NCBI GenBank assembly: GCA_003612515.1
Contig: RAZB01000006.1
Location: 54,682 to 118,681, forward strand
Source: a bacterium D16-34
GTDB lineage: Bacteria > Actinomycetota > Coriobacteriia > Coriobacteriales > Eggerthellaceae
Direction: 5' to 3'
DNA: 64,000 nt
In this document: piece by piece, positions 36,843 to 45,427 of the stretch
Layout: every line of letters begins with the position of its first letter
Position numbering within the stretch: the first letter of the stretch is position 1
Notes under the pieces: generated by a model
Database searches by the model: none
Told to the model about the DNA's origin: nothing
The model's input: only the letters and a program-made list of their open reading frames with translations
Translations under genes and position numbers: made by a program

Positions 36843-37907
36843 ATGAATGCTATTGTCAACATATATCTCTCTACATTCTGTGATAGTTTCAACATGGCTA
36901 TATTACTCTGGCCACTTCTTTCGCTTTTGCTTTGTGCTCCAATTTTGGTGCTACTCTATCGTCGTGACAGATGGCTTAAGCTCACTACGGTATTCGCCAT
37001 CTACGCAAGCATTCTTTATGCAGCCGGGCTTGTTTGTTTCACCTTATACCCACTCCCAACCGGCGATAGCGGTCCGGGCATCACCTATGGCATGACGCCA
37101 ATTTTGGATCCGTTCAATTTCTTGTACGATCTGCAACGCGACAGCATTGATACCGTTATGCAACTTTCGCTTAATGTAGCGCTCTTCGTGCCGCTTGGCT
37201 TCATTGCGAAAACACTGCTGAAAAAAGGAGCCCTTGCCACCCTTGGAATCTCTTTTGCCGCGACGCTTCTCATAGAAATTGCCCAGCTTACAGGACTTTT
37301 TGGAGCGTATCCTTATTCGTTTAGAACCTTTGAGGTTGATGATCTGATATGCAACACCCTCGGGGGAATGCTTGGCTGGGCGCTTGCGCATATCCTTTTG
37401 CGTTTCACGGCTCAAGAAGGGCAACAACTGCCCCCTATCACGCATAATCCTGGTTTTTTGCGTCGATGCATTACTCTTTTAACCGACGCGCTCATCATAG
37501 ACACATGCGCCATAATTCCGCGTTTGGTAATAGTGGCTGGTTTGAGAGTTGCCTTTGGGATAGATGCCTACGACCCCCTCCTTGACCAGGCGAATGTCGT
37601 ACTATCAATTCTTTGTTATGGGAGCGCCTTTGTTGTTGTTGAGGTGGTTATTCCATGGATACAAAACGGCGCTACGCCAGCAGGAATGTTTTATCGTATG
37701 TCATGCGAAACGCAAAAGCGCACAGGCATGACACGCGTGCTTTTCTACGGTTTGCGAGCCATTATGCTCTTGGCGCTCTTTGTTTTTCTTCGCTATTGCG
37801 CCCTACCTTTTGCTCTGTTTTACGCATGTACGCGAAAGATGCCCTACGACTTTATACCTGCAACACTTCCCCACTATGATGTCAGCCAAAGCTTTTCGCA
37901 GGAATAG
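36843..37907 (+). CDS. VanZ-family membrane protein with C-terminal RDD domain
   Basis: About 354 residues. The first part (to about 215) has the VanZ pattern: several membrane segments, LYPLPTG, ILDPFNFLYD, SLNVALFVPLGFI and RTFEVDDLICNTLGGMLGW. The second part (about 215-330) is RDD-like (FLRRCITLLTDALIID, then YDPLL and QKRTGMTRV). VanZ proteins are linked to teicoplanin resistance, but most have no known function. Start is uncertain between ATG 36843 and ATG 36894; neither has a clear Shine-Dalgarno. Confidence 0.8.
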   Translation: MNAIVNIYLSTFCDSFNMAILLWPLLSLLLCAPILVLLYRRDRWLKLTTVFAIYASILYAAGLVCFTLYPLPTGDSGPGITYGMTPILDPFNFLYDLQRDSIDTVMQLSLNVALFVPLGFIAKTLLKKGALATLGISFAATLLIEIAQLTGLFGAYPYSFRTFEVDDLICNTLGGMLGWALAHILLRFTAQEGQQLPPITHNPGFLRRCITLLTDALIIDTCAIIPRLVIVAGLRVAFGIDAYDPLLDQANVVLSILCYGSAFVVVEVVIPWIQNGATPAGMFYRMSCETQKRTGMTRVLFYGLRAIMLLALFVFLRYCALPFALFYACTRKMPYDFIPATLPHYDVSQSFSQE

Positions 37908-37962
37908 AACTCTCCCGCGCTGATTCTTTCGGCAAAAGCAAAGCCACGCACCAACGCTGACT

Positions 37963-38535
37963 TTACGACCTTTCGACCTGCTTGATAGAGCGAGCAGGAT
38001 TACCGCCGACGATCGTATACGGAGCCACATCTTTGGTAACCACAGCTCCTGCAGCCACAACGGCGCCATCCCCTATCGTTGTGCCCGGAAGCAAAATTGC
38101 CCCTGAGCCCACCCATACATCGTCACCAAGACGTACCGGCTTTGGCGTCATGCCTCCACGATGCGCAGGATTCATAAAATGGTTGAGCGTCGCTATAACA
38201 ACGTTGTGCCCAATAAGGCACCGATCTCCAATAAAAATGCCGCCTTGGTCTTGAAACTTGCATCCGCTGTTAATGAATACATGCTCGCCTAAAAAGATAT
38301 TCCTCCCGCAATCAGAATTGAATGGCGGAAACAAACCGAACCCCTCTGGAACAGGGCGCCCGGTTAGCTTTTCCATGAGCGTCTTGAGCTCGTCCGGGTC
38401 ATGGTAGCCGGTGTTGATGTCTGCGCAGATACGGATAGCTTTCTGGCTCATATTATGCATCATGCAATGCATCTCGCTTCCAGCTTCTACCGCCTCACCT
38501 GCAAGAAGGCGATCGAGATATTCTTTCTCTTCCAT
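37963..38535 (-). CDS. Maltose/galactoside O-acetyltransferase family (left-handed beta helix)
   Basis: 190 residues. The maltose-acetyltransferase N-domain ([14 protein letters not shown]...) is followed by hexapeptide repeats ([62 protein letters not shown]) that form the acetyl-CoA binding beta helix. The NHFMNP loop carries the catalytic His. It acetylates sugars using acetyl-CoA; the acceptor is not known. GAAGGGA upstream fixes ATG 38535. It is divergent from a LysR gene with a shared operator region. Confidence 0.93.
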   Translation of the reverse strand: MEEKEYLDRLLAGEAVEAGSEMHCMMHNMSQKAIRICADINTGYHDPDELKTLMEKLTGRPVPEGFGLFPPFNSDCGRNIFLGEHVFINSGCKFQDQGGIFIGDRCLIGHNVVIATLNHFMNPAHRGGMTPKPVRLGDDVWVGSGAILLPGTTIGDGAVVAAGAVVTKDVAPYTIVGGNPARSIKQVERS

Positions 38536-38607
38536 TGCTTTCCCTTCGCACTCTTTAATAGTCGGCATGCTTCTTGCTCAAAACAAACGATACCGCGGCG
38601 TCATTCG

Positions 38608-38655
38608 TATATCAAATTCATATTTAATATACGAAGATATATCGAATTGGTATAC
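38608..38655. promoter_or_regulatory. AT-rich operator region between the acetyltransferase and lysR
   Basis: TATATCAAATTC (38608-38619) is followed by TTTAATATACG and ATATATCGAATTGG. The same 12-mer occurs in reverse complement within 39673-39696, upstream of the aldo/keto reductase, suggesting one regulator for both sites. Confidence 0.5.
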
Positions 38656-38683
38656 TTTTTCCGACCAAAAAGAAAGAGGAATC

Positions 38684-39577
38684 GTGGACATAAGAACTAT
38701 GCAATATTTCCTGGCAATCGCTCAGGAAGGGAGCTTCAAAAAGGCTGCCGAGCACCTTCATATGACCCAGCCACCACTCTCTCGGCAGATTCAAGACCTC
38801 GAAACGGAGCTTGGTGTCACCCTGTTCGACCGCGGAAGGAAGGGTGTGACACTTACCGAAGCGGGCATGCGTTTCATGGAGCGCGCCCAAGAGGCAGTCG
38901 ATCTCATGGGACAAATTAAAAGCGATATGACGTCGAGCGACTCCGACATTTCTGGTGAGGTACGCATCGCCTGCGGAGAAAGTGACGCCGTTGCGTTTCT
39001 GGCAAAAGTGGCCGAAGAGCTTCGGGCGTCTCATCTAGGGATAACATATCGACTTCTCAGTGGCGATGGCGAATTCGTTACGGACAAGCTGGATCGCGGT
39101 GCGGCCGACATAGGGCTCTTGGTTACATCAAGCATCAATAACGCCGACTACGGTTTTATGGAAATCCCCGCGAAGGACACGTGGGGCGTGCTTATGGCCG
39201 ACAACGCTGCCTTGGCAAAACTCAGCCACATAACCCCTGATAATTTGGTTGGCGAACCACTCCTTTTGCCCTATCGCGCGTCGATGGGCAGCGATCTCAT
39301 GACCTGGTTCAAAGACAAGCGGGAATCCCTTAACGTCGTTGCAACCTACGATCTTGCTTATAACGCCTCGCGATTTGCCAAAGAAGGGTTCGGCTACGTT
39401 GTTGCGCTCGACGGCATCGTGGACACCACCGAAGGAAGCGGCCTGACATTTCGCCCGCTTGCACCTCATCTAGAGGCGTGTTTGTTTCTGGTTTGGAACA
39501 GGCGACGAAGACCTACGCGAGCTGTCGAGGCCTTCCTGGAAGCTATGCGCGCGGCAATCGAAGGCGTTGCAAGGTAG
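38684..39577 (+). CDS. LysR-family regulator
   Basis: 297 residues. The winged helix-turn-helix at 1-60 ([20 protein letters not shown], then [21 protein letters not shown]) is typical; a periplasmic-binding-like effector domain follows (about 90-290, with [11 protein letters not shown]). GTG 38684 has AAGAGGAA upstream. The effector is unknown. It is divergent from an acetyltransferase gene and lies upstream of an aldo/keto reductase gene whose leader shares its candidate operator, so both may be targets. Confidence 0.92.
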   Translation: MDIRTMQYFLAIAQEGSFKKAAEHLHMTQPPLSRQIQDLETELGVTLFDRGRKGVTLTEAGMRFMERAQEAVDLMGQIKSDMTSSDSDISGEVRIACGESDAVAFLAKVAEELRASHLGITYRLLSGDGEFVTDKLDRGAADIGLLVTSSINNADYGFMEIPAKDTWGVLMADNAALAKLSHITPDNLVGEPLLLPYRASMGSDLMTWFKDKRESLNVVATYDLAYNASRFAKEGFGYVVALDGIVDTTEGSGLTFRPLAPHLEACLFLVWNRRRRPTRAVEAFLEAMRAAIEGVAR

Positions 39578-39580
39578 CCC

Positions 39581-39643
39581 GCACGCACGAATCGTCGCAT
39601 GTCGGACGAGTCAGCACGCACGCATCGCCACGCGTCTGACGAG
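39581..39643. repeat. Tandem ~32-bp duplication after lysR
   Basis: GCACGCACG.ATCG.C..C..GTC.GACGAG occurs at 39581 and 39614. It is another tandem tract of a different period. Confidence 0.65.
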
Positions 39644-39672
39644 CCTGGTTATACTAATTAGGTATTTCAGCG

Positions 39673-39696
39673 TATACGAATTAAGAATTTGATATA
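39673..39696. promoter_or_regulatory. Candidate LysR operator upstream of the aldo/keto reductase
   Basis: TATACGAATT and AATTTGATATA frame an imperfect palindrome 68-91 bases before ATG 39764. Its reverse complement shares TATATCAAATTC with 38608-38619. Confidence 0.45.
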
Positions 39697-39763
39697 TCAC
39701 TGCATACTTACTACCATGCAAAAAAACAACTCGTAACCGACTGAAAAGAAGTGATTTATAAAC

Positions 39764-40882
39764 ATGCCACTCATCCCCACCTCAAAAATGGGCTTCGGCT
39801 GCATGCGACTGCCTTTGCTTGACGAGAGTGACCAGACAAGCATAAACGTCGAACAATTCAAACAAATGGTGGATGTTTTCATGGAGGCGGGTAACACCTA
39901 TTTCGACACCGCTTTTGTCTACCATGACGGCGCTTCTGAAACTGCGCTTGGCGAAGCGCTTGTAAAACGCTACCCGCGTGATTCATTCACGCTTGCAACA
40001 AAGTGCCTTGCCTGGGCAATGCCGGATGCCGACTCCGCCAAAAGGTGCCTGGACGTTTCTCTTGAGCGCATGGGCACTGACTATGTTGACTACTTCCTGC
40101 TGCATAACGTAGGCGGCAAACGTACGGCAAAATTTGACGAATATGGCATGTGGGAATTTGCCCAACAACAAAAAGCTGCGGGCAAAATTCGCTATGTTGG
40201 CTTTTCCATGCACGATAACGCCGCTTGTTTGGAGGAATTGCTGACAGCACATCCCGAAGTTGATTTCGTACAGCTACAGGTGAACTACCTGGACTGGAAC
40301 GACTCTCATAATGAGGCAGCGCGGCTCATGGAAGTAGCAGCAGCCCACCATAAGCCCGTCGTCATCATGGAACCAGCTCGCGGCGGCAGGCTGTGCAACC
40401 TGCCTGATGCTGCAGCAAAGGTGCTCGCTGCCGCCGATCCGAGCTCCACCCAAGCTCAGTGGGCATATCGCTTCTGCTGGAATCTTCCGAACGTGCTTGC
40501 CGTGCTTTCCGGCATGTCAACACTTGAGCAAGTTCGCGAAAATACCGCAAGCTATGCTAAAAACACGCCATTTTCGACCGAGGAGCAAACTGCTCTTGAC
40601 GAAACAATCGGCATCTTGCGCTCTTTGGCAGAGGTTCCCTGCACCGCCTGTAACTGCTGCATGAAGGGCTGCCCGTCAAACGTGCAAATTCCCCAAATTA
40701 TGGAGCTTTTAAACTTAGGATCCATGACAGACGACCTTGATTTCGCAAAGGGTCTCTACAGCTGGCAGGCTGCCGAGGGCAAAGCCAGTTCATGCATCCA
40801 GTGTGGGCTTTGCGAGACAATGTGCCCACAACAGATCGACATCATTCACCAACTTGAGCGCGCTGTTGCGTTGTACGAATAA
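39764..40882 (+). CDS. Aldo/keto reductase with C-terminal ferredoxin domain
   Basis: 372 residues. The N-terminal TIM barrel (about 1-280) has MGFGCMRLPL, YFDTAFVYHDG with the catalytic Asp/Tyr, TKCLAW with Lys, and VDYFLLHNV. The C-terminal part has CTACNCCMKGCP near 291 and CIQCGLCETMCPQ near 346, enough for two [4Fe-4S] clusters. Such fusions occur in anaerobes and probably couple ferredoxin-like electron transfer to substrate reduction. The substrate is unknown. It is followed after 22 bases by the damaged flavodoxin-like gene, a second redox protein, so they form one operon. Confidence 0.93.
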   Translation: MPLIPTSKMGFGCMRLPLLDESDQTSINVEQFKQMVDVFMEAGNTYFDTAFVYHDGASETALGEALVKRYPRDSFTLATKCLAWAMPDADSAKRCLDVSLERMGTDYVDYFLLHNVGGKRTAKFDEYGMWEFAQQQKAAGKIRYVGFSMHDNAACLEELLTAHPEVDFVQLQVNYLDWNDSHNEAARLMEVAAAHHKPVVIMEPARGGRLCNLPDAAAKVLAAADPSSTQAQWAYRFCWNLPNVLAVLSGMSTLEQVRENTASYAKNTPFSTEEQTALDETIGILRSLAEVPCTACNCCMKGCPSNVQIPQIMELLNLGSMTDDLDFAKGLYSWQAAEGKASSCIQCGLCETMCPQQIDIIHQLERAVALYE

Positions 40883-40904
40883 GCACAGACCACAAGGAGA
40901 GCCA

Positions 40905-41291
40905 ATGAAGATTCTGGCAATCAACGGGAGTGCTCGCAAAGACGGCATTATCCTAGCGTCGCCGGTTTATTCGGGTAATGTGTCCGCCAATTTGCAAACC
41001 ATCCTTGAACGAATCGGCGTGATCTGCGACATGAACAAAGAGTCGCAGCTGCTCAGCAGAAAAGTTGGCGCCGCTCTTGCCGTAGCGCGACGCGGTGGAG
41101 CCCTAAACACCCTCGACACGCTCGTTAACTTCTTTCTCATCCAGGATATGTATCTTGTGGGGTCAACCTATTGGCCTATCGCATACGGGCAGATGCCTGG
41201 GGATGTCATGAACGATGATGAGGGCATTGCCACAGCACAAAGGCTTGGCGAAAATATGCAACATCTTCTAACGAAACTTTTTGCTTCTTAA
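40905..41291 (+). pseudogene. NADPH-dependent FMN reductase/flavodoxin-like protein with internal deletion
   Basis: AAGGAGA precedes ATG 40905. The 128-residue product begins MKILAINGSARKDG, the phosphate loop of iron-sulfur flavoproteins, and jumps directly to IILASPVYSGNVSANLQ. In this family about 65 residues with the cysteine-rich loop normally separate these parts. The junction is in frame, so the protein may still be made but should lack much of its flavin or cluster site. The last 83 codons lie in the 420-bp direct repeat that recurs at 63513. I call it damaged from family knowledge; it could be an intact short variant. Confidence 0.7.
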
Positions 41292-41457
41292 CGTGCGCTC
41301 GCTCATTCTAACGACACTTTTTAGCCTTAAAAGTGTCGTTAGCGCTTTTTGTCGTGCTCCAATAACCGAAAACTGTCGTTACTCCTCTTACTACGACACA
41401 CCAAGAGATCAGGTGTTCAAGGGTGCCATCTACCCCCTCACCCATAACTTGGGAACA
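41040..41457 (+). repeat. Direct repeat, left copy (island boundary)
   Basis: 418 bp from GAGTCGCAGCT to TTGGGAACA that recur, nearly identical, at 63513-63939 in the same orientation. It contains the 3' end of a flavodoxin-like gene, a perfect 14-bp terminator hairpin and about 110 bases of non-coding sequence with several TGTCGT/ACGACA words. Confidence 0.9.
41308..41342 (+). terminator. Terminator after the flavodoxin-like gene (left copy)
   Basis: A perfect 14-bp stem (41308-41321 with 41329-41342), loop TAGCCTT, then CGCTTTTTG. The matching hairpin at 63781 has the reverse-complement loop. Confidence 0.9.
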
Positions 41458-41558
41458 ACTATCCACCAATGGCTCGCAATAACGGGAAAGGTCGCGTGTC
41501 TGTACAGGCTTAACAATCAGAGTCCCGATAAGCATTGGCCCTTATCGACACGCAGTAA

Positions 41559-41806
41559 TTAGCTTTGTGCGAGAACAGACTCTTTCCGGCGCTCTCGGGC
41601 GGAAACTGCAATGTAGAGCACGAACCATACGATGCAGTGCACGGCAAGGATTTCTATATCCATGATGGCCAGGGGTGTATCGCCAACAGTAAGCGCCATG
41701 ATGTCGTTGAAGGCCGTCTCCGATAGCTTACCGAAAAATGGCCGAGTGATGCCACGCCAGCCCTCAAATACCAGGTCTAGGATGTGCTCTTTATAGTCGT
41801 CGGATA
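41559..41806 (-). pseudogene. Membrane-protein fragment next to the island boundary
   Basis: A minus-strand frame ends at TAA 41561-41559 and stays open upstream into the CLC gene in another frame. It reads ...DLVFEGWRGITRPFFGKL, then a hydrophobic stretch LAVHCIVWFVLYIAVS and a basic tail. A natural-looking membrane end with no start codon near a ribosome site suggests the tail of a lost gene. I do not recognise the family. The sequence between the repeat and this frame shows nothing. Confidence 0.35.
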
Positions 41807-43018
41807 TAGACTTGAAGATCGGGATAGCAGATAAGCAATTACGGCGGGCAACACAGAAAAGAGTACACTTTTAATTCCAAAAAGTTCGAAACACATCACG
41901 AGCGCAGTCAGAGGACAATTAGAGCAAGCCGCAAAGAAAGACACCATGCCTACTTCGACTAATACAAGGTTTAAAGAAACAAATCCCCCATCGCAGACAT
42001 AGTCAGCGAGCATAAAAGTAGCCTCTCCAAAGCACGCGCCAATGGCGAGTACGGGCATAATCTCCCCACCCTTAAAACCACCAGACAGGGTAAGAAGCGT
42101 GAGAGCTGCCTTGATTAAAAAGGACCACCAGGGCAGACCCCCTCCATTAAGCGCGCTATCAATTTGATTAACCCCAGTACCACAGTACGCATACAGTTCC
42201 TCGTAATGAAAGAGGTTGGCATAACCGAGAATCAGCGCAGTAACAACCCCACCTACTGCAAGAGCGAAGACCGGAGCACCCAGCCAAGCAAGCCCTCTGC
42301 GTAAAATAGCGAGCGCGTTGCAGAAAAGCATTGAAAGGAAGGCAGCGCCTATACCAATCGCAAGCATTGGAATCACACTGACTCCGACGAAATCATCCAG
42401 GGCAGGAAAAGCAGGTGACTCGATAAAAGTTACGTCTGCGGCTAGCACAATCGCCCACGCTACGACAGACGAAACCAGCGGCAGAACAACATGGCGTGCA
42501 GATTCAGGTTTTTCCCTGAGTGACTCAAAGCAGAATACGACTCCGGCCAGCGGGGCTCCCAGCATGGCGCCGAGCGCCGAGGCCATTGAGGCGCGAGCCA
42601 AGAGACTACGGTACCGACTGATTACTCTTCCACGAAAAACTGCACATACTGCGACTCCCATTTGAAGTGCAGCCGCCTCCTTGCCAACCGATCCACCGCA
42701 AAGAACCGTAAGGGCTGTACCTGCGATAACTGCAATAACAAGCGAAAATGGTACAGCATCATTAGTGCGGACTGCTTCCATTACCCGCGCGGTGCTCCAC
42801 GAGAAATCCAATCGGAGAACACGATACAGCCCATAGGACGCAAAGCCCGCAACGGGAAGAAACCAAACGAGGGAAGGACATATCGAAAACAGCGTTGTCG
42901 CGCCATCGACCGCCATACTCAGAATCACAGTAAGCGCGCCGATAGTCGCACCGAGCGCAGCAAAGGAGAGCACTAAAAAAGCACTCTCCTTCAGCTTCTT
43001 TCTTCGACATCGCATCAT
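41777..43018 (-). CDS. CLC-family chloride channel/transporter
   Basis: A 413-residue membrane protein with the CLC layout. CGGSVGKEAAALQMG matches the GSxGxE selectivity motif with the gating Glu kept but the following Gly-Pro replaced. GGFKGGEIMPVLAIGACFGE matches the GxFxP loop. SLYP at the end fits the family. Prokaryotic CLCs exchange chloride for protons in acid resistance or export fluoride. No clear ribosome site precedes ATG 43018. It is the last gene of the leftward hydrogenlyase operon, 54 bases after carbonic anhydrase, so a charge-balancing or acid-tolerance role is plausible. Confidence 0.9.
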   Translation of the reverse strand: MMRCRRKKLKESAFLVLSFAALGATIGALTVILSMAVDGATTLFSICPSLVWFLPVAGFASYGLYRVLRLDFSWSTARVMEAVRTNDAVPFSLVIAVIAGTALTVLCGGSVGKEAAALQMGVAVCAVFRGRVISRYRSLLARASMASALGAMLGAPLAGVVFCFESLREKPESARHVVLPLVSSVVAWAIVLAADVTFIESPAFPALDDFVGVSVIPMLAIGIGAAFLSMLFCNALAILRRGLAWLGAPVFALAVGGVVTALILGYANLFHYEELYAYCGTGVNQIDSALNGGGLPWWSFLIKAALTLLTLSGGFKGGEIMPVLAIGACFGEATFMLADYVCDGGFVSLNLVLVEVGMVSFFAACSNCPLTALVMCFELFGIKSVLFSVLPAVIAYLLSRSSSLYPTTIKSTS

Positions 43019-43072
43019 GAGGCATGTCGTCCATGAGCCGGAAATGCACGAATGCCCATATCCGCCCCTCGG

Positions 43073-43651
43073 TCAGGCGTTCTCTTCATCAAGAATTTCA
43101 ACCCTTCCCGTACCGATATGATATAGGGCTGCCACGACTAGGAGATTTCCCTCTTTTTCAAGGGATGCAATAGACGGAACGGCTTTAAGATCCCTCAATG
43201 CCGCAAGGGCGTTGAGCTTGCTGGCCTTTTCGGGGTCACGCTCGTCTCCAACAGCATCTTCAATCAAATAGGAAACCGGCTGAAGCGCCTCTTCGTCGCA
43301 CCCCTTAAGCACAGCATCGATAGCTCCACAGTGAGTATGACCCAAGACCATAACAAGAGGGGCTCCTAGATGCTCGAGGGCGTAAACAATGCTGGCTACT
43401 TGAGTCTCCCCTATCACATTGCCTGCTACCCGGATCACAAAAAGCTCCCCAAGGCCGCACATGAAAATATCCTCTGGTACGACGCGAGAATCAGAGCAGG
43501 CAACGATGACTGCGTAGGGCTTCTGCCCCTCATCGCGGAGACGCTCGCGCAAGTCGGGCGAAACGTCGCCTGCAGCGGTTTTGGCCCCCAGGTATTCGGC
43601 ATTCCCGGATAGGAGGCGGTTCAAAGCGTCAAGCGCCTTCTTACTCGGCAT
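43073..43651 (-). CDS. Beta-class carbonic anhydrase
   Basis: 192 residues. The zinc site is complete: CSDSR with Cys and the Asp-Arg dyad near residue 52, and HTHCGA with His and Cys near 105. RVAGNVI is the usual active-site strand. It interconverts CO2 and bicarbonate. In the hydrogenlyase operon it would remove CO2 made from formate, pulling the reaction forward or saving bicarbonate for carboxylation. It ends 54 bases before the CLC gene and follows fdhD by 18 bases. Confidence 0.95.
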   Translation of the reverse strand: MPSKKALDALNRLLSGNAEYLGAKTAAGDVSPDLRERLRDEGQKPYAVIVACSDSRVVPEDIFMCGLGELFVIRVAGNVIGETQVASIVYALEHLGAPLVMVLGHTHCGAIDAVLKGCDEEALQPVSYLIEDAVGDERDPEKASKLNALAALRDLKAVPSIASLEKEGNLLVVAALYHIGTGRVEILDEENA

Positions 43652-43669
43652 AATGTAACTCCAATCGAT

Positions 43670-44482
43670 CTAGGTACGCACACTACGGCAGGGGTCGTTG
43701 TAGACAACGGCACCATCTGGTCTTGCTTGGCAGATAAGCGTCAGGTCGAATTCGCGCGCAAGCCTAATGGTTTCATCGGTGGGAACGGCTTTTGTCGACA
43801 AAATTGGTATACCAGCGCGAATCGCCTTCATGACCATATCAACGGGTAGACGCCCGCTCGAAAAGACGAGCGCCTTCCGTAGATCGATACCCTCGCGCAG
43901 AGCCGCTCCAATCACTTTGTCAAAGGCGTTGTGACGACCTAAATCTTCACAGCAGATCACCACGGAACCATCAAGTACGAGATAGCAACTATGCGTGCCC
44001 GTCGTCGCTTTATGCAGGGGAGAATCGTCCGCGAACGCCCGAGCCGCGGCAAAGACCCATTCCGCCTCCCACAAAACGGGCTTCACCTTGGCTGGACGAT
44101 CGTCGCTAGTAAAGTACTGATTGTAAACCCGGTTCCCTGTGCAGCACGATGGCACGGTCTCTATCCCGTTTCGAGAAAAATCGGCGCGATGGTTAGACAA
44201 CAGCAGCGAGGCTCTCGTCCCCTGATCGCACAGGTAGATCTCCTCGATATCGTTAATACCGCCGATGATGCCCTCGGTGAACAAGCGGCCAATCACAAGA
44301 TCAACCAAGTGGTTCGGCGTGCAGACCATACGTAGGGTGGGCACAGTGTTGACGACCACCTCCATCACATGCTCAACAAGCACGCGCCTCTCAACAGAAC
44401 TTCGATGCCCGTCAGGGCACAGAAGTTCACCTCGGCACAACTCGATCGTCTCATCTTCTCGATATCGATCGATAACCTTCAT
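43670..44482 (-). CDS. fdhD: FdhD, formate dehydrogenase sulfurtransferase
   Basis: 270 residues. FdhD passes sulfur from a cysteine desulfurase to the molybdenum cofactor of formate dehydrogenase. Motifs include LCPDGHRSSVERRVLVEH, GRLFTEGII, the ETVPSCCTGN loop that holds the working cysteine (E. coli has CGVC), THSCYLVLDG, CEDLGRHNAFDKVIG and SSGRLPVDMVMKA. GGGAGAAG upstream supports ATG 44482; the frame extends 69 bases further but overlaps focA. It lies directly after focA and serves FdhF encoded at the start of the operon. Confidence 0.95.
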   Translation of the reverse strand: MKVIDRYREDETIELCRGELLCPDGHRSSVERRVLVEHVMEVVVNTVPTLRMVCTPNHLVDLVIGRLFTEGIIGGINDIEEIYLCDQGTRASLLLSNHRADFSRNGIETVPSCCTGNRVYNQYFTSDDRPAKVKPVLWEAEWVFAAARAFADDSPLHKATTGTHSCYLVLDGSVVICCEDLGRHNAFDKVIGAALREGIDLRKALVFSSGRLPVDMVMKAIRAGIPILSTKAVPTDETIRLAREFDLTLICQARPDGAVVYNDPCRSVRT

Positions 44483-44517
44483 AGCGCTTCTCCCGCCAAG
44501 TAACCTTTTGAGATATT

Positions 44518-45351
44518 CTATTTTTCCTGCTTTGCACGGTAGGCAAACCAATAAGCTAGACCTACTAAGAGACCACCAGCGATGTTGCCCAATGTCGCAA
44601 GTACTAGGTTGTAGGCAACTCCGCCAATGGTAATGGCCCCAGCAGCTCCCACGCCTCCGATAGTGTTGAGTACAAGACCCATGGGCAAGAAGAACATGTT
44701 GGCAACACAGTGCTCAAAGCCGCAGGCAACAAAGGCCGAAATCGGCAGTAAAATACCGAGCACCTTGTCGGCTGTCGTCTTAGAGGAGAAGCCGATCCAA
44801 ACTGCCAGGCACACAAGGATATTGCAAAGCATTGCCTTAAAGAACAACGTGACCGGTGCCAAGCTCACCTTTCCGGCAGCCACGGACACGAACGCTTCGC
44901 CCACGGCGCCCCCGTTCATTCCCTGCAGGTTGGACATATAGATGATGAATACAGCCAAAAGCGCGCCTGCAAGATTCCCAAGCCATACAATAGCCCAATT
45001 GCGGAACAGCCCACCGAAATTGATTTTTTTAGACAACTTTGCGCAGATCATAAGGACATTGCCCGTAAACAGCTCTGCGCCGCAACACAGCACAAGGCAC
45101 AAACCCAAACAGAACGTAAGTCCCCCCACGAGACGCTGTACTCCAAAGCTCATGGTCGTGTCGCCCAAAAAAGTACAAAAGTACATGCCGCCAAACCCGA
45201 TAAAGGCACCGGCAAGCATAGAGGCGACGAAGCACTTGCCGCCAGACATGCTGGCTTTGGTTACACCGATCCCCTCGGCTTTGGTCTCGACACCCGTCGG
45301 CGGTAGCGCCACAGGGCTAATTGCCGCAAGATCTTCCTTCTCTATAGCCAT
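44518..45351 (-). CDS. focA: Formate channel FocA
   Basis: 277 residues with six membrane segments of the formate/nitrite transporter family. GKCFVASMLAGAFIGFGG near 38, ELFTGNVLMICAKL near 92, NWAIVWLGNLAGALL and GFEHCVANMFFLPMG near 210 are the conserved helix breaks and central His loop. The pentameric channel moves formate across the membrane. In this operon it would import formate for the hydrogenlyase or release it when pH is high. The gap to hycI upstream is 76 bases with no clear terminator. Confidence 0.95.
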   Translation of the reverse strand: MAIEKEDLAAISPVALPPTGVETKAEGIGVTKASMSGGKCFVASMLAGAFIGFGGMYFCTFLGDTTMSFGVQRLVGGLTFCLGLCLVLCCGAELFTGNVLMICAKLSKKINFGGLFRNWAIVWLGNLAGALLAVFIIYMSNLQGMNGGAVGEAFVSVAAGKVSLAPVTLFFKAMLCNILVCLAVWIGFSSKTTADKVLGILLPISAFVACGFEHCVANMFFLPMGLVLNTIGGVGAAGAITIGGVAYNLVLATLGNIAGGLLVGLAYWFAYRAKQEK

Positions 45352-45427
45352 TGGTTATCCTTCCTTTCCATTTAGATAATTAGACAGTTCCCTCCATGAG
45401 GGCAAAAGCGTCCAAGCAGCGCGACTC

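Noticed and set aside
38411..38683. Longer N-terminus for the LysR protein
   Set aside because: The extension runs through the acetyltransferase start and the operator region; GTG 38684 has a good ribosome site and gives the normal LysR N-terminus.
43019..43072. Fluoride riboswitch upstream of the CLC gene
   Set aside because: The gap is only 54 bases and lacks the conserved core; the gene is probably read with the operon.
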